Below are positions 12,241 to 23,280 of a stretch of 64,000 nt of DNA, in pieces. The translations under genes were made by a program, and so were the position numbers. A model generated the notes under the pieces. That model saw only the letters and a program-made list of their open reading frames with translations. It did not search any database and had not been told where the DNA came from. Source of the DNA: Dipteris shenzhenensis (Eukaryota > Polypodiophyta > Polypodiopsida > Gleicheniales); assembly GCA_047967505.1 (NCBI GenBank), contig CM106540.1. The stretch is one strand, 5' to 3'. The first letter of the stretch is position 1. Every line of letters begins with the position of its first letter.

Positions 12241-12770
12241 CAAAGTCCATCAAAGATAAGGCACAAGCATATGAGATTATCTTGAGTCTTGGAGTATATC
12301 TGTATTCTAGGAAGAAATATGGAATGTGTGGCTTTGAGGATGCACAAAGGGACATGTATACTATGGGGTCTGCTCTATGGTGGGAGGATTATGGGGCTGA
12401 TACACCTTCGTTGCTGAAATCGGCTATCCGCATTTTGAGTCAAGGAGCAAGTTCCTCTCCTTGTGAGCACTTGTGGAGTAGCTTTGGGCACATTGCATCA
12501 AAGAAGAGGAACAGACTTGGGACAAGTGACCTTGTGTTTGTGCATGCAAACTTATGTTTGCTTCAGAAGATGAATGCTGGGTACAGCCGTGAGGAATTCA
12601 TTGGATGGCAGGAGAAGAATGGTAAGGCAGCAGGCCAGCAAATCATGCCTTTGGTGGGTGCATCCATGGTTGATGTTGAAGATGACCAAGAAGATGGAGA
12701 TCATCCATGATGGAGATGATGAAGAGGAGGAAGAGGGCAGCAACCACAATGCTGCAGATTTAGATTGATC
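12241..12770 (+). pseudogene. hAT transposase, C-terminal dimerisation region
   Basis: The frame 12282-12710 contains SSSPCEHLWSSFGHIASKKRN followed by RLGTSDLVFVHANLCLLQK, the conserved hAT C-terminal (dimerisation) signature with its CE-W and KKRNRL blocks. An acidic tail follows (DEEEEEGS). The catalytic core is absent from this strand. The N-terminal part of a hAT transposase lies just downstream on the opposite strand, so this is either an inverted piece of one element or a different copy. The next frame, 12765-13031, is unrecognised. Confidence 0.75.
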
Positions 12771-13049
12771 ATTGATGTGGACAGTGCTGAGTGGATCATG
12801 CATGCTGATATCAACCGGAATGCTGACAAGGTCATTTTGGTGAGCCACATGGCTGCCCTCAATGCTTTTGGAACCAATTTTCAAGGTATGGCATTGACAG
12901 AAACAACCATGTCCCTGGCCAACAACGACAATAGCCTTGATGCTCTATTGACTAGGTTTAGAGCTAGGAGTCTATTTGGGAATTCAAAGGCCGATATTCT
13001 CAATGTTTTAGTTAAGAGGGAAAGGTTGTGAAGCCTTATTGTATAACTT

Positions 13050-14317
13050 CTATTTTATATGATTGACATCCTCCCAATAGGCATCAGATAAGCATAAAGA
13101 CTTGCATTCCAAGGCATTTGCACTCTTTGATTCCTTCCACGCATAAAGACTTGCATTCCAAGGCATTTGCACTCTTTGATTCCTTCCATGCCTCCCATTC
13201 ATTACACACAACAAGCTGCCTTAGAGCATTTTTTACCTCTAGAAGACGCTCCAACATGATAAATACTTCAAGAGGTCTTTGGAGACAAGCTTACGATACA
13301 CTGCAAGAATGCAGTGGTGTTGTGTGATAAAACCAATACTATCCTTTGCAAAATCAATAATTGGATGCACCCAAGCAAGCTTCCCTATGTCCTTCAGCAA
13401 GTTATTCAAGCAATGTGCCATGCAAGCACTAAAAGTGAGCTTAGGATAACGTGCCTCCAAAATGCGACCTACTGCCCTGTAGGAATTCTCCCCATCTGCT
13501 ATGAATTGAATGGCATGTTCAGCCCCCACCTCATTAATAGATTCAATCCACAAATCAGCCAACCTCTCTGCTGTCTTTCCACCCTCCGAGTTATCAATGG
13601 ACTTCAAGACGCATGACTTGCCCCTGCAATATGCAACTATGCCCTGAATAGATCGACTACGTGTATCACTCCATCCATCACCCCATCAAGGTAGCACCAA
13701 ATGTCTTCCATTCCTCTTTGACAAGCTTCAAAGCCCGCTCTATGCTCTGCTTCTCTCCTTCTAAAATCTTGGTTCTCAAGACTTCATAAGATGGCGGTTT
13801 GTAAGAGGGACCAAAAGCTGCAATAGCCCTCACCATATCCACAAAATAAGGATTGCCGGCTTGATTCAAGGCAATGTCACCGATATTTAAAAAAACGCCC
13901 CCTACATCATCTACCTCTGCCTTCCTGCCCTGGTGCCAAGTGGCAGCTAAGGAAGCTTGTCTCTTGCCCTTTCTGAGACTGGAAGTGGCAACTGAAACAG
14001 AAGGCATAGCTGACACTGGAATACTGGTAGACACTGCACTTCCAACAGGCATAAAAGCTCCATGCTTAGATGCATTTGCCAATGCAAATGCTTTTAAGTA
14101 TAAAAGAGCATTGTCTGGCACTAAAGGACATATGCTAATGCCTTTGTTATGCACTCCTAACAAGTGAGCTTGCACTCTCACTAAACTGCCACTTTTTGGC
14201 TGCCCACAATAGCGGCATGTCCATTTTCGTGAACCTCCTGCAAGCAACTCCTCGAAATTTAGGAGGTCCACTTCCTTCCACAAAGGGGATTGGGCATCAG
14301 GTCATGGAGGAGCCATG
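13050..14317 (-). pseudogene. hAT transposase, N-terminal half (BED zinc finger plus DUF659)
   Basis: From about 14317 downward the minus strand encodes a BED-type zinc finger (WTCRYCG...VQAHLLGVH, C-x2-C...H-x4-H) at 14283-13678. After a frameshift, 13607-13239 gives a DUF659-like block (AIQFIADGENSYRAVGRILE, FSACMAHCLNNLLKDI). This is the plant hAT layout. A stop codon four codons after the putative start, a frameshift near 13640 and a 49-bp duplication show it is dead. The C-terminal domain expected further down this strand is instead on the plus strand at 12.3-12.7 kb. Terminal inverted repeats were not found. Confidence 0.78.
13092..13189. repeat. 49-bp perfect tandem duplication
   Basis: GCATAAAGACTTGCATTCCA and the following 29 bases at 13092-13140 are repeated at 13141-13189. 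It lies within the antisense of hAT coding sequence and breaks the frame. Confidence 0.85.
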
Positions 14318-14603
14318 AGAATTCAAACTTCAAAGTTGATTGTTGTAACTTGTTCGCTGCTCTCACAGTGCACTGTTAAAGCAACAAATTAAAGTCCATA
14401 AATATCAACTTGGTACATTGCACAATATGCAAATATTTGATGCATTGATACATCATACAAGCAATTAATTATGACCAAGCTGTCAAGTAACTTGCACACA
14501 ACATTGTCAATGTGCATATGTATAGAATTTTTGTAGTAATGTACCTGCAGGTTGCTTCACTGAGGCTTGAGTGACTCCTAAGTCCTAACTCCTCTCTGCT
14601 CAG

Positions 14604-14844
14604 TGTTGGGGTAAAGGCACTGGCCACCCTATGTAAATAGTACTTTATGTTGTACTTTAGTGTAGGACACTTAAGTACACTAAGTACACATTTGTACTTA
14701 GATGTACTTAAGGGTTACTACCTTATCCATAATATATATGTGTGTACTTGGGGAGGTACCACTTACTCATTGTGATTATCCCCACTATTGTGTGTGTGCA
14801 GTGAGTCTCTCTACTCCCTACTCTATCTCCCTCTCACTCTATCA
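14604..14844 (+). repeat. Copia-1 5' LTR
   Basis: It has TG...CA ends, 241 bp, and a TATA-like AATATATATG at about 14731. It is rich in GTACTTA motifs that overlap as short palindromes. It is identical by eye to 21083-21323. Confidence 0.95.
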
Positions 14845-14846
14845 AC

Positions 14847-14860
14847 TGGTATCAGAGCCA
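14847..14860 (+). other. Copia-1 primer-binding site (tRNA-iMet)
   Basis: TGGTATCAGAGCCA begins two bases after the LTR end. It is complementary to the 3' end of plant initiator tRNA-Met, the usual copia primer. Confidence 0.93.
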
Positions 14861-14913
14861 ACGGGCTCTCTCCCTCCTCTTCCACTCTCTCCTCTCCCTA
14901 GCCTACCCCTTCC

Positions 14914-15170
14914 GTACGGACCGACCCGTACGGCCGTACGACGTCCGTACAACCGTACGGACGGATCGCGAACGGCGGCTGCAACGGCTGCAACGACGGA
15001 CGGATCGCGAACGGCGGCTGCAACGACTGCAACGGCGGCGGATCGCGAACGGCGGCTGCAACGGCTGCAAGAGCATAGGCAACGCGCAAAGGCGCGGCTG
15101 CAGCGGCGGCTGCAAGAGCGTGAACGGCGCGACTGCCAGGGCGCAGGGCGTGGCTGCACGTCGCTGGTTT
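14914..15170 (+). repeat. GC-rich leader with CGTACG palindromes and 38-39-bp tandem repeats
   Basis: The part 14914-14960 is dense in CCGTACGG/CGTACG palindromes. Three copies of a unit beginning CGGATCGCGAACGGCGGCTG start at 14962, 15001 and 15039, then decay into GCGGCTGCA-type repeats to about 15130. It sits just after the primer site, where packaging or dimerisation signals are expected in LTR elements. That role is inference only. Confidence 0.8.
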
Positions 15171-15176
15171 CACGGC

Positions 15177-15773
15177 TCACAGACTTTGTGAGTTCAAGCC
15201 AAAGGAGCTTTCTAAGTCGTGCATCCATCTCGTCAACGGATCCTTCACCCTGCTCTTTAACAGACGACCTGCTGCACGCTCACCGTTCTGTTCACTGAAG
15301 CAATACGCCGGAGCTTGCCACTGACTGTCTTCAAGAACAGCTCCCACTTCAAAAGTCATCACATGAGCAGTCATCCCGGAGGAGAAAACCCACTTCACAG
15401 GCCTGCTTGTTTCGGTGTCCTCCCAATAGACGATGAAGTCCGCCTTGGTCCACACGTTACAAGTGAATCCACCGACCTCTTGTTGGCCAAGGTAGGTAGC
15501 ATTGTCCATCCAGTCTGGACGAAGGATGCCCACTTCGAAATGGATGGTCGAGCAGCTTTGGGCGTGATCCTCCTCACCTCCCTTCGGATGCAACAGCCCC
15601 CCCCTCCTGCCACTCGAGGTCCCGTTGGTCCATTCCAAGTCATGGAGGACATTCTTGAGCTGATTGTGGATGATATTGAAGTTCCGACCGTTAGGCCAAT
15701 CGTACCAGTCCGAGTAGTCCTTCTTGGACGATGACCAGATGGGAAACGGGTTTGTCCTCACTTGCATTGCCAA
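15177..15773 (-). pseudogene. Captured cellular gene fragment (At4g14100-like family), antisense within Copia-1
   Basis: A 198-codon open frame runs opposite to the retrotransposon. It contains [65 protein letters not shown] and [21 protein letters not shown]. As I recall, this succession is typical of a plant family exemplified by Arabidopsis At4g14100 (annotated, without proven activity, as a glycosyl-group transferase). The N-terminal signal-peptide part of that family is missing, and an unusual [14 protein letters not shown] stretch suggests a small insertion or compensated frameshift. About 500 bp read without an intron, which fits capture from spliced mRNA. A 12-base A-run (15789-15800) lies just outside the N-terminal edge. 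It is unrelated to gag-pol and should be transcribed antisense from the LTR. Confidence 0.68.
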
Positions 15774-16949
15774 CCTCTACTTGCCCTTTTAAAAAAAAAA
15801 AATGTGCTGAAGATATCTTGCAACAGCTGCGTGCACTCCAATCAAAGCAGGAACAAGTTCTCTGTCAACATTTCGAAGGTACTGTTTTGCACGAAAATCG
15901 AATGCATAGTACAGCAGCAAGTACACCGTACAAGTACAGCCAGCAGGCAGGGTACCGTGCAAAGGTACGCAAGGTGTTCTATTTGGGGCAGGGCTTACAC
16001 TCGCACTGAGGCATTATGCCGCAAACAGTGTTGAGACAGGTCTTATCACTTGGCCAGTGATTGTACACAGTGGTGGCACTGAGAGTATGCATTGGACAGA
16101 TCTGTACTTGATACTTGCAATGGATTTGCAGTCAAACGCCTTGTGTGAGCAGTAGCAGTTGATGCCATTTACTGTGTCAATGCACAAAATGTGCTGCCAA
16201 TTCAAGGGGCTTTTGATGCTATTATGCTTGTGACAAATGCTTTAGCTTGTTGCTGAAAGTACAATCACATTTGGTACAGATTTGGTCGATTTTGACCAAG
16301 TTTGACTTTAGTCAAATTTGGGGCTTTTGTAGCCTGACCGGAAATTTGTCAAGTGGGAGCACTCTACATGCATCAGGCTATCTTGTGGAGCACTATTATG
16401 CTTTGAAAGTGCAAATTTAACTTACAGTGTTTGGTCAAAGGTCAATCTCTCATATTGGAGGTCACATCCCTGATTTTCTTCATGCATTCAAAGGGCTTTT
16501 GAGCCACCTTACTTCCAAACTGCAAATTCAGTTGGGGGGGAAGTTTATGAAGCATATGGAGGTCTAAAATCAGGGATTTTCATCAAAAAATCAGAGATTT
16601 ACAGTTACTGTTTTTTTTTTTTTGACAGTCCGGGACTGTCAAACAGCAGGTTTGACCATATTTGACTATCAAAAAGTCAAAAAGTACTGCTGTTTTTTAT
16701 TATATCAATTCTGGATTTTTCTGGAGCGATTTGAAGCAGCTGTACCGCACTTTCGCCAGCGAAAAAAGACAGGAACAGCTTGCTGTACTGTTTCTGCAGC
16801 AAGTGGGAGAAAAATATTCAGTTGGTTTTGTGCCACTGAAACAGTACCAAGTTCATTTTTTGATCGTACTTCCGCTGCGGGGGAATTATCTTGGAGTGAC
16901 TAGTGCTTAATTGCACGACTACAGGGAGTCAAACTCTACTTTCTTTACC
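15774..16949 (+). other. Remainder of the Copia-1 leader
   Basis: About 1.2 kb between the captured fragment and gag has no recognised frame. A short frame at 15731-16009 (LRALQSKQEQVL) is not assignable. A T-run lies at about 16610-16622. Its origin, retroviral leader or further captured DNA, is unknown. Confidence 0.4.
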
Positions 16950-19900
16950 ATGAGTTCCGGCAGCAATGTGTCGTCCTTGTTTCAGATAAAGAAGCTCGAA
17001 GGAGCTAAAAATTACGACATATGGAGGACACAATGCTACAATGTGCTGATGCAGAAGGACCAGTACAAGCCTATAAAGGAGAAGGGTGTTAAGCCCTCCA
17101 ACGTTACTGATGAGCAGTGGGAGAAGATGGACGGCTTGGCCAGGTCGACCATTATGCTTACAGTTGTTGATTCACTGGTTGTAGGCATCAGGGATGAACC
17201 TACTGCGTGGGAGATGTGGCAACGTCTTGAGGATACTTATGCCAAGAAAAGTGCCACGGGAAAAGCTTACTGGCTAAAAAAGCTTGTTGGTCTTCAAATG
17301 AAGGAGGGGACAGCTATGTCCACTCATATTATTGAGTTTAACAGCATATTCAGCCAGGTGATCAACCAGGGGTTGAAGCTCGATGATGAGCTGAAAGCTA
17401 CACTCATCCTATGTTCTCTACCTGAGTCATGGGACACATTCAGGACTTCTACCAGCAACTCAAAAGCCATTCTGTTATTTGCAGATGTGGAGAGTGCTCT
17501 TCTACAGGAAGAGATGAACAGAAAGAACAATGCTATTGGGAAGTCAAATGCTTTGAATGCACGCAGCAGGTCCAAAACACGTGGAAAAGACAAAGAAAGA
17601 GAGAGGAGCAAGTCCCGCTCTAAGAGTGATCTTGTATGCAACTATTGTGGCAAGAAGGGACATATTGAGAAAAAGTGTTTTCAAAAGAAGAATGACCAGA
17701 GAGCCAAAGAAGGCAAGACTCAAGGCAAGTCTAAGGGCAAAGAAAAAGAGGAGCTGAATGTTACTTATGTTAGTGACAGTGACAGTGGACATGAGATATG
17801 TTTCACCTCTTCACTGGAGGCTCATACACTTCATGCTGGTGATGGATCAGATATGTTTTCCTGGATTATAGATTCAGGTGCTTCCTTTCATGTGACATCC
17901 TACAGAAATCTGTTTGTCAGATATGCAGGAGGGCAAAAGGGAGTGGTCTTTCTTGGTGATAACCATGCATGTTCTATCATTGGCATAGGTGATGTCAGGC
18001 TTGTGCTTGAAAATGGCCAGCAGTTAATGCTCAAAGGGGTCAGGCATGTTCCTGAGGTGAAGAAAAACTTGATTTCCACAGGGTTGTTGGATGACGATGG
18101 TTATCATACCACCTTTGGCAGTCAGAAATGGAAAATCAGCAAAGGGGCAATGGCTATTGCCAGGGGTCCTAAGGTTGATACTTTGTACTCACTTCATGCT
18201 GGACATTGTCCGCATTCTGATGTAAATGCCACCGAGCTGCCAAAGATTTCATTGTGGCATAGCCGGCTTGGCCATATGAGTATTAAGGGAATGGAGCAAT
18301 TGGCTCATTTTGGTTACTTGCCGAGTCTAAAATATTCAGATTTACAGAAATGTGAGTTTTGTCTCTACGGTCGTCAAGTACAAATACCTCATAAGAGAAG
18401 GTCAGATCAGAAATTACAGCTCTTGGAGCTAGTACATACAGATGTGTGTGAGATGCCTACACTCTCTTTAGGAGGTTCAAAGTACATACTGTCATTCATA
18501 GATGACGCCACCCGCAAAGTGTGGGTTTACACTCTCAGAAAGAAGAGTGATACGTTCAAGGCTTTCACTAAGTTTGTTGCACTGGTCGAAAATGAGACAG
18601 GCAAAAAACTGAAAGCCTTACGATCTGACAATGGTGGAGAGTATTTGTCCAAAGAATTTCAAGAATTCTGTGAGGCAAAGGGTATTCAAAGGGTGTTGTC
18701 TGCACCATATGATCCTCCACAGAATGGTACAGCTGAAAAAATGTTCAGGACCATTCAAGAGAAAGTCAGATCCATGTTGTCACATGCTGCATTGCCCCAC
18801 ACATTTTGGGCTGAAGCTGTAAAGACAGCTGTGCACCTTATTAACAGGTCACCAAACAAGAGACTATGTGGTGGTGTGCCTGAACAGGCATGGACGGGCA
18901 AGCCTCCGTCTTACAAACACCTACGGGTCTTTGGTTGTGTCGCGTATGTGCATGTACGCAGGGAGGACAGAACTAAACTGGATCCAAAGTCTCTTAAATG
19001 CATATTCCTAGGTTACGGTGACAAAGGTGAGATGGGCTACAGGATTTGGGATCCCAAGAACAGAAAACTTATACGCAGCAATGATGTCGTGTTTGATGAA
19101 ACCATCATGTTCAAGGAACCTGTTGTACAGCAGGGACCTTTAAAAGTAACTATTGATGATAACAGGCATCATGGGCAACACGAACAGGCTGTAAATCAGC
19201 CACAACAGCAGCATAACCAGCCATTAAATGATGCTGCAGCAGGTCCTAATGGACAGCCAGGTATGGCAGAAGACATCCCAATGGATGAAGCACAGTTAGG
19301 TGATCTTCCTGACATGCAAATGCAGCCAGGAGACATGGGACAGCCACCTTATCAGGGTGATGAACAGGCTGGACAGCCACCTCAAGACGATGGTCATTGG
19401 GTTAGAAGGTCATCTAGACCGACGCGGCAGCCAGAAAGATTTGTTCCAGGCATTGATTATTTGATGCTCACTGATTGTGGAGAGCCTTCATGCTACAGAG
19501 AGGCTAGGCAGAGGGCAAACAAGGTTCAATGGGATCTTGCTATGAAGGCTGAAATGGACAGCCTTCACAAGAATGGCACTTGGGAATTGGTATCCTTGCC
19601 TACTGGTAAGAAGGTACTGCCATGCAAATAGGTTTATCGACTTAAGGTCACACCTGGTGAAAAGCCAAGGCATAAAGCCAGACTGGTTGCCAAGGGGTTC
19701 AAGCAGGAATATGGTGTTGACTTTGACGAGATATTCTCTCCTGTTGTTAAGATGACAACACTCAGAACTGTATTAGCATTGGTTGCACATGCACATATGG
19801 ACTTGGTCCAAATGGATGTCAAGACAGCATTTCTTCATGGTGATTTACATGAGGAAATTTTTATGCAGCAGCCAGAGGGTTTTACAGTGAAGGGAAAAGA

Positions 19901-21032
19901 GAAGCTTGTATGCAAACTAAAGAAAAGTCTCTATGGTCTAAAGCAGGCACCCAGGGAATGGTATCATAAGTTTGATACATTCATGCGAACCCAGGGTTAC
20001 AGGAGAAGTGACATTGATCACTGCTTGTATACCAAGAAAGCTTCAGATGGCAGTTTACTTATCCTCATTTTGTATGTGGATGACATGTTAATTGCTGGAA
20101 AATCTCATAATGAGATGAATGCCTTGAAAAAGAGATTGCACCAGACCTTTGATATGAAAGATCTTGGTGATGCCAACCATATATTGGGTATGCGGATACT
20201 TCGGGATCGGGAAAAGCGGTTGCTATACTTGTCTCAGAAGGAATATATTGGCAAGGTCTTGCAGAGATTTCACATGGAGGGGGGGAAGAGTATTGGTACT
20301 CCATTTCCTCCTTATGTGAAAATCAGTGCTTTGGACAGCCCTCAGACAGATGCTGAAAAAGCTGAGATGTTAAAGATTCCGTATGCATCAGCATGTGGCA
20401 GTCTCATGTATGCTATGGTTGCAACCAGGCCCGATATTGCGTTTGCAGTGGGAGTGGTTAGCAGATACATGGCTAAACCTGGCAAAAAGCATTGGAATGC
20501 AGTAAAAGGTGTCATGAGATACCTGAAGGGTACACAGGACTTGTGTATATGTTTCGGCAGTCAAGATGCAAAAGTGCAAGGTTATACAGACTCTGATTAT
20601 GCCGGTCACCCTGATACCCGGAAGTCTACTACCGGATACGTTTTCACTTTCACTGGAGGTGCAGTATCGTGGGTATCTAGAATGCAGCAATGCGTTGCAT
20701 TGTCTACCACAGAAGCAGAATACATTGCAGCCACTGAGGCATGCAAGGAGGCTATATGGCTATCTCGGTTAGTGGCAGATTTGGGTTATCCATTGGAGAT
20801 TCCATTGTTGCATTGTGACAGTCAGAGTGCCATACAGTTGGCACGTAATCCTGTCTTTCATGCAAAGACGAAGCACATAGATGTGAAATATCACTTTATC
20901 AGGGAGGTGCTTGAAAACAAGCAAATTAAGCTTGTTAAGGTGCATACAGATGACAATCCGGCAGATTTGTTAACCAAAGGGTTAGCTGCAGAGAGGTTTG
21001 CACACTGCAGATCTCTTATGGGTATTGGTTGA
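16950..21032 (+). CDS. gag-pol: Copia-1 gag-pol polyprotein, interrupted by one in-frame UAG
   Basis: The start ATG at 16950 precedes the gag motif FQIKKLEGAKNYDIW; an in-frame ATG at 16911 is less likely. Domains in order: UBN2-type gag; CCHC knuckle CNYCGKKGHIEKKC (about 17637); aspartic protease WIIDSGASFHVT (about 17860); GAG-pre-integrase HSRLGHMS and CEFC; integrase with D (HTDVCE), D (RSDNGGEY) and E (TAEKMFRTIQEK); RT with FLHGDL, SLYGLKQAPREW and YVDDMLIAG; RNase H with DSDYAGHPDTRKSTTGY and ALSTTEAEY; end HTDDNPADLLTK. A TAG at 19629-19631 replaces the tryptophan codon of the CKWVY block seen in Copia-2. The same frame resumes directly and stays open to 21032. All visible catalytic residues are intact, so one G-to-A change is the only evident defect. 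Confidence 0.95.
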
Positions 21033-21070
21033 GGCCAATATTCTTTCTCTCCTTGAGGGCACACTGCCTT

Positions 21071-21082
21071 TAAGTGGGAGGT
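21071..21082 (+). other. Copia-1 polypurine tract
   Basis: TAAGTGGGAGGT directly precedes the 3' LTR. It is the usual plus-strand priming site and matches the tract of Copia-2. Confidence 0.85.
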
Positions 21083-21323
21083 TGTTGGGGTAAAGGCACT
21101 GGCCACCCTATGTAAATAGTACTTTATGTTGTACTTTAGTGTAGGACACTTAAGTACACTAAGTACACATTTGTACTTAGATGTACTTAAGGGTTACTAC
21201 CTTATCCATAATATATATGTGTGTACTTGGGGAGGTACCACTTACTCATTGTGATTATCCCCACTATTGTGTGTGTGCAGTGAGTCTCTCTACTCCCTAC
21301 TCTATCTCCCTCTCACTCTATCA
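21083..21323 (+). repeat. Copia-1 3' LTR
   Basis: It is 241 bp, identical to the 5' LTR, and followed immediately by the CTCAG target duplication. Confidence 0.95.
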
Positions 21324-22191
21324 CTCAGCTCAGCTCAGCTTTGGTCGTTGAGCGCGACAGCCTGTTGTCTACAGGTTGTACAAGCTAGCATAGCTGCCAA
21401 GGCCCATCCTCTAACATCAAGCTGGAACTCTGCTTTTGCGTAGCTTTCACCTGTGTATGCATTTGGAGTTAGCCGTTAGCGTGGTTGTTTGACTTGTGTC
21501 GTGGCCCGTCACTTGTGTGCGTTGGAATGCTTGCATGTGGTAGGCTATTGTAGGCTAGCTATGCGTAGGCTAGCCTCTAGGCTAGCTGTGCGTAGCGTAG
21601 GCTAGGCTGTTGTGTAGCGCATGCAGCCTTGCAAGTCAAGCAGCGAACACGCAGATTAGATTGAAGGTCGAAGCGGCGAACACACAAGTCGCCTACAAGC
21701 CGTGAACACACAGAGCGGCGAATCATGCCGATTAGATTAGGAATACATGATTTGTCCCAAATCGGGATCTGCATGCAGGGAACAGCTTAGGAAGACATTC
21801 CACAGGGGCTGTGGAGCGTTCCATAGCCGTTCCATAGAGCAAACGTTCCACATGCGTTTGCTACAAGCTCAATGAAGAGAACGCCGTTCCAACATTCCAT
21901 AGCTATGAAATGGCGTTCCCTAGCAACTACGTTTCCAACGCAGTCCTGAGGCCCTATGGGCACCTCCTGGTGGTATGGGATGCCAAGATGGTTGTGGACT
22001 GGTTGGATGTAGATGATCGTGCCAGTAGCCCAACCTGTGGCTCGGAGGGATGCTTGGATTCGACAGGTCCTAGACCCATGAGCATCATGGTTGGGTGGTG
22101 AGCATGTCTGCACCTCTTTTTGTGGTTCTATGATCAGTTGTTCGTGCTTGTGTGTAGATCCGAATTCCCAGGAGCGATCGTGGACGTGTCA
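21324..22191 (+). other. Unassigned region, possibly LTR of the gypsy gag relic that follows
   Basis: It contains overlapping GGCTAGCT/GCGTAG-type short repeats (21545-21610) and repeated GCGGCGAACACAC motifs (21670-21725). It ends in CGTGTCA just before a primer-site-like sequence, so its right part may be an LTR. The left boundary was not found. Confidence 0.35.
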
Positions 22192-22192
22192 G

Positions 22193-23280
22193 TTAGTATC
22201 AGAGCCACTCTCGGACGACAAATTTCTGTAGGTGATAGCAATTTGCTTGGATGTTCTAGATAGGTGCAAATTTCGTTTTTTGCACTACTTTGGCTAGGAA
22301 CTACTCAATTTCGTCAGTAGAAAGGAATGGAGTGATCTCTGTTTGTGGAAAGACGTGTACTAGTTTAATTGGTGCCAAATAGGAAGGGATATTTGCCAAT
22401 TCATTGGAGAGGGAGGGATAAATTTGAGGAAAGATGGCATGCGATTTTAGAGGGTGTCTAGAAGGTGAATTTTCGTGGTAGGAGATGCGTTTTGTTTTGG
22501 AGAAGAGGCTCAAGGTGGAGGTTTTGGTTTAGAAATCCCAGAGGTGAAAAGTTTGCGCTCCTGAACTCAAATCATAGCAATTGTTCCAGCAAATCGCTGC
22601 TATGCTAACTCAACTTCACACTCTGACTCACATGGATGCGATGGCTTTTGTTCTTGGACCAAACATAAACCTAGCTCAATTTTCTAGGGAACAAAAAGAT
22701 CGCAAGTAGAAGTAGTGGACACTTGGCTTCACAAATGGCAAGTCCACTTCAACTTTCACCCCTACCCTTAGGACAAGCGAATCCAGTTAGCAGTTGGATA
22801 CCTGGCCAGAAAGGCTCTCCTCCGATGGAAGGAATTGAGGCCTCAGCCATCCACTTGAGCAAAGTTCGAAGAAGCTTTTAGAACTGGATTCCTAAAAAAG
22901 GAAGATGATTATGATATCGTGGCCAAGTTCAAGGCTCTAGATATGACCAACAGAAATTTCAAGATCTGCAGACCCATGCTACAAAGATGGATCATGTTAC
23001 CCTCTTGGGTTTCTTTGTAGCTGGATTACCCAATTCCTATAGATTGCAAGACAAGAATAATAAAAGCTCTACCTTGAAGGAGGCCATTCATTTTCCTGCA
23101 TTTATAATGATACCATGGCCTCGACCAAGAAGTTAACTACACCTGAGGGCCCGGGCAAGAACAAGAGAAAGTTCTTTAACTCAGCTTCTAGCACGGGAGA
23201 AGTGAAATCTCCGGATACTCCTCAGAAGAAACAGAAACTGAAAAGGCCTTCGGAATCTCCCAAGGGTAGTGAACAGATAA
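22193..23280 (+). pseudogene. Ty3/gypsy leader and gag relic
   Basis: TTAGTATCAGAGCC at 22193 resembles a tRNA-Met primer site. Downstream plus-strand frames give broken capsid-like gag: VEVVDTWLHKWQVHF, RIQLAVGYLARKALLRWKEL, AKFEEAFRTGFL. These are followed at 23115-23280 by a lysine-rich pre-knuckle tail (KNKRKFFNSASSTGEV, KKQKLKRPSESPKG). Several stops occur. The frame then runs into the inverted-repeat arm. Confidence 0.6.

Larger units (their letters stand above)
14604..21323 (+). mobile_element. Copia-1: full-length, recently inserted Ty1/copia retrotransposon
   Basis: This 6720-bp element has two 241-bp LTRs starting TGTTGGGG and ending CTCTATCA that I find identical base for base. 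It has 5-bp target duplications CTCAG (14599-14603 and 21324-21328), an initiator tRNA-Met primer site, a gag-pol frame and a polypurine tract. Between primer site and gag is an unusually long 2.1-kb leader holding GC-rich tandem repeats and an antisense host-gene fragment. Gag-pol is open except for one in-frame TAG. LTR identity implies very recent insertion. It inserted just upstream of the hAT relic. Confidence 0.95.

Noticed and set aside
14842-15228. Arginine/alanine-rich frames on both strands of the Copia-1 leader
   Set aside because: They are produced by GC-rich tandem repeats, open in several frames at once, and lack protein-like features.
15315-15734. 139-codon plus-strand frame in the Copia-1 leader
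   Set aside because: It mirrors the captured host-gene fragment, whose minus-strand reading carries the conserved motifs.
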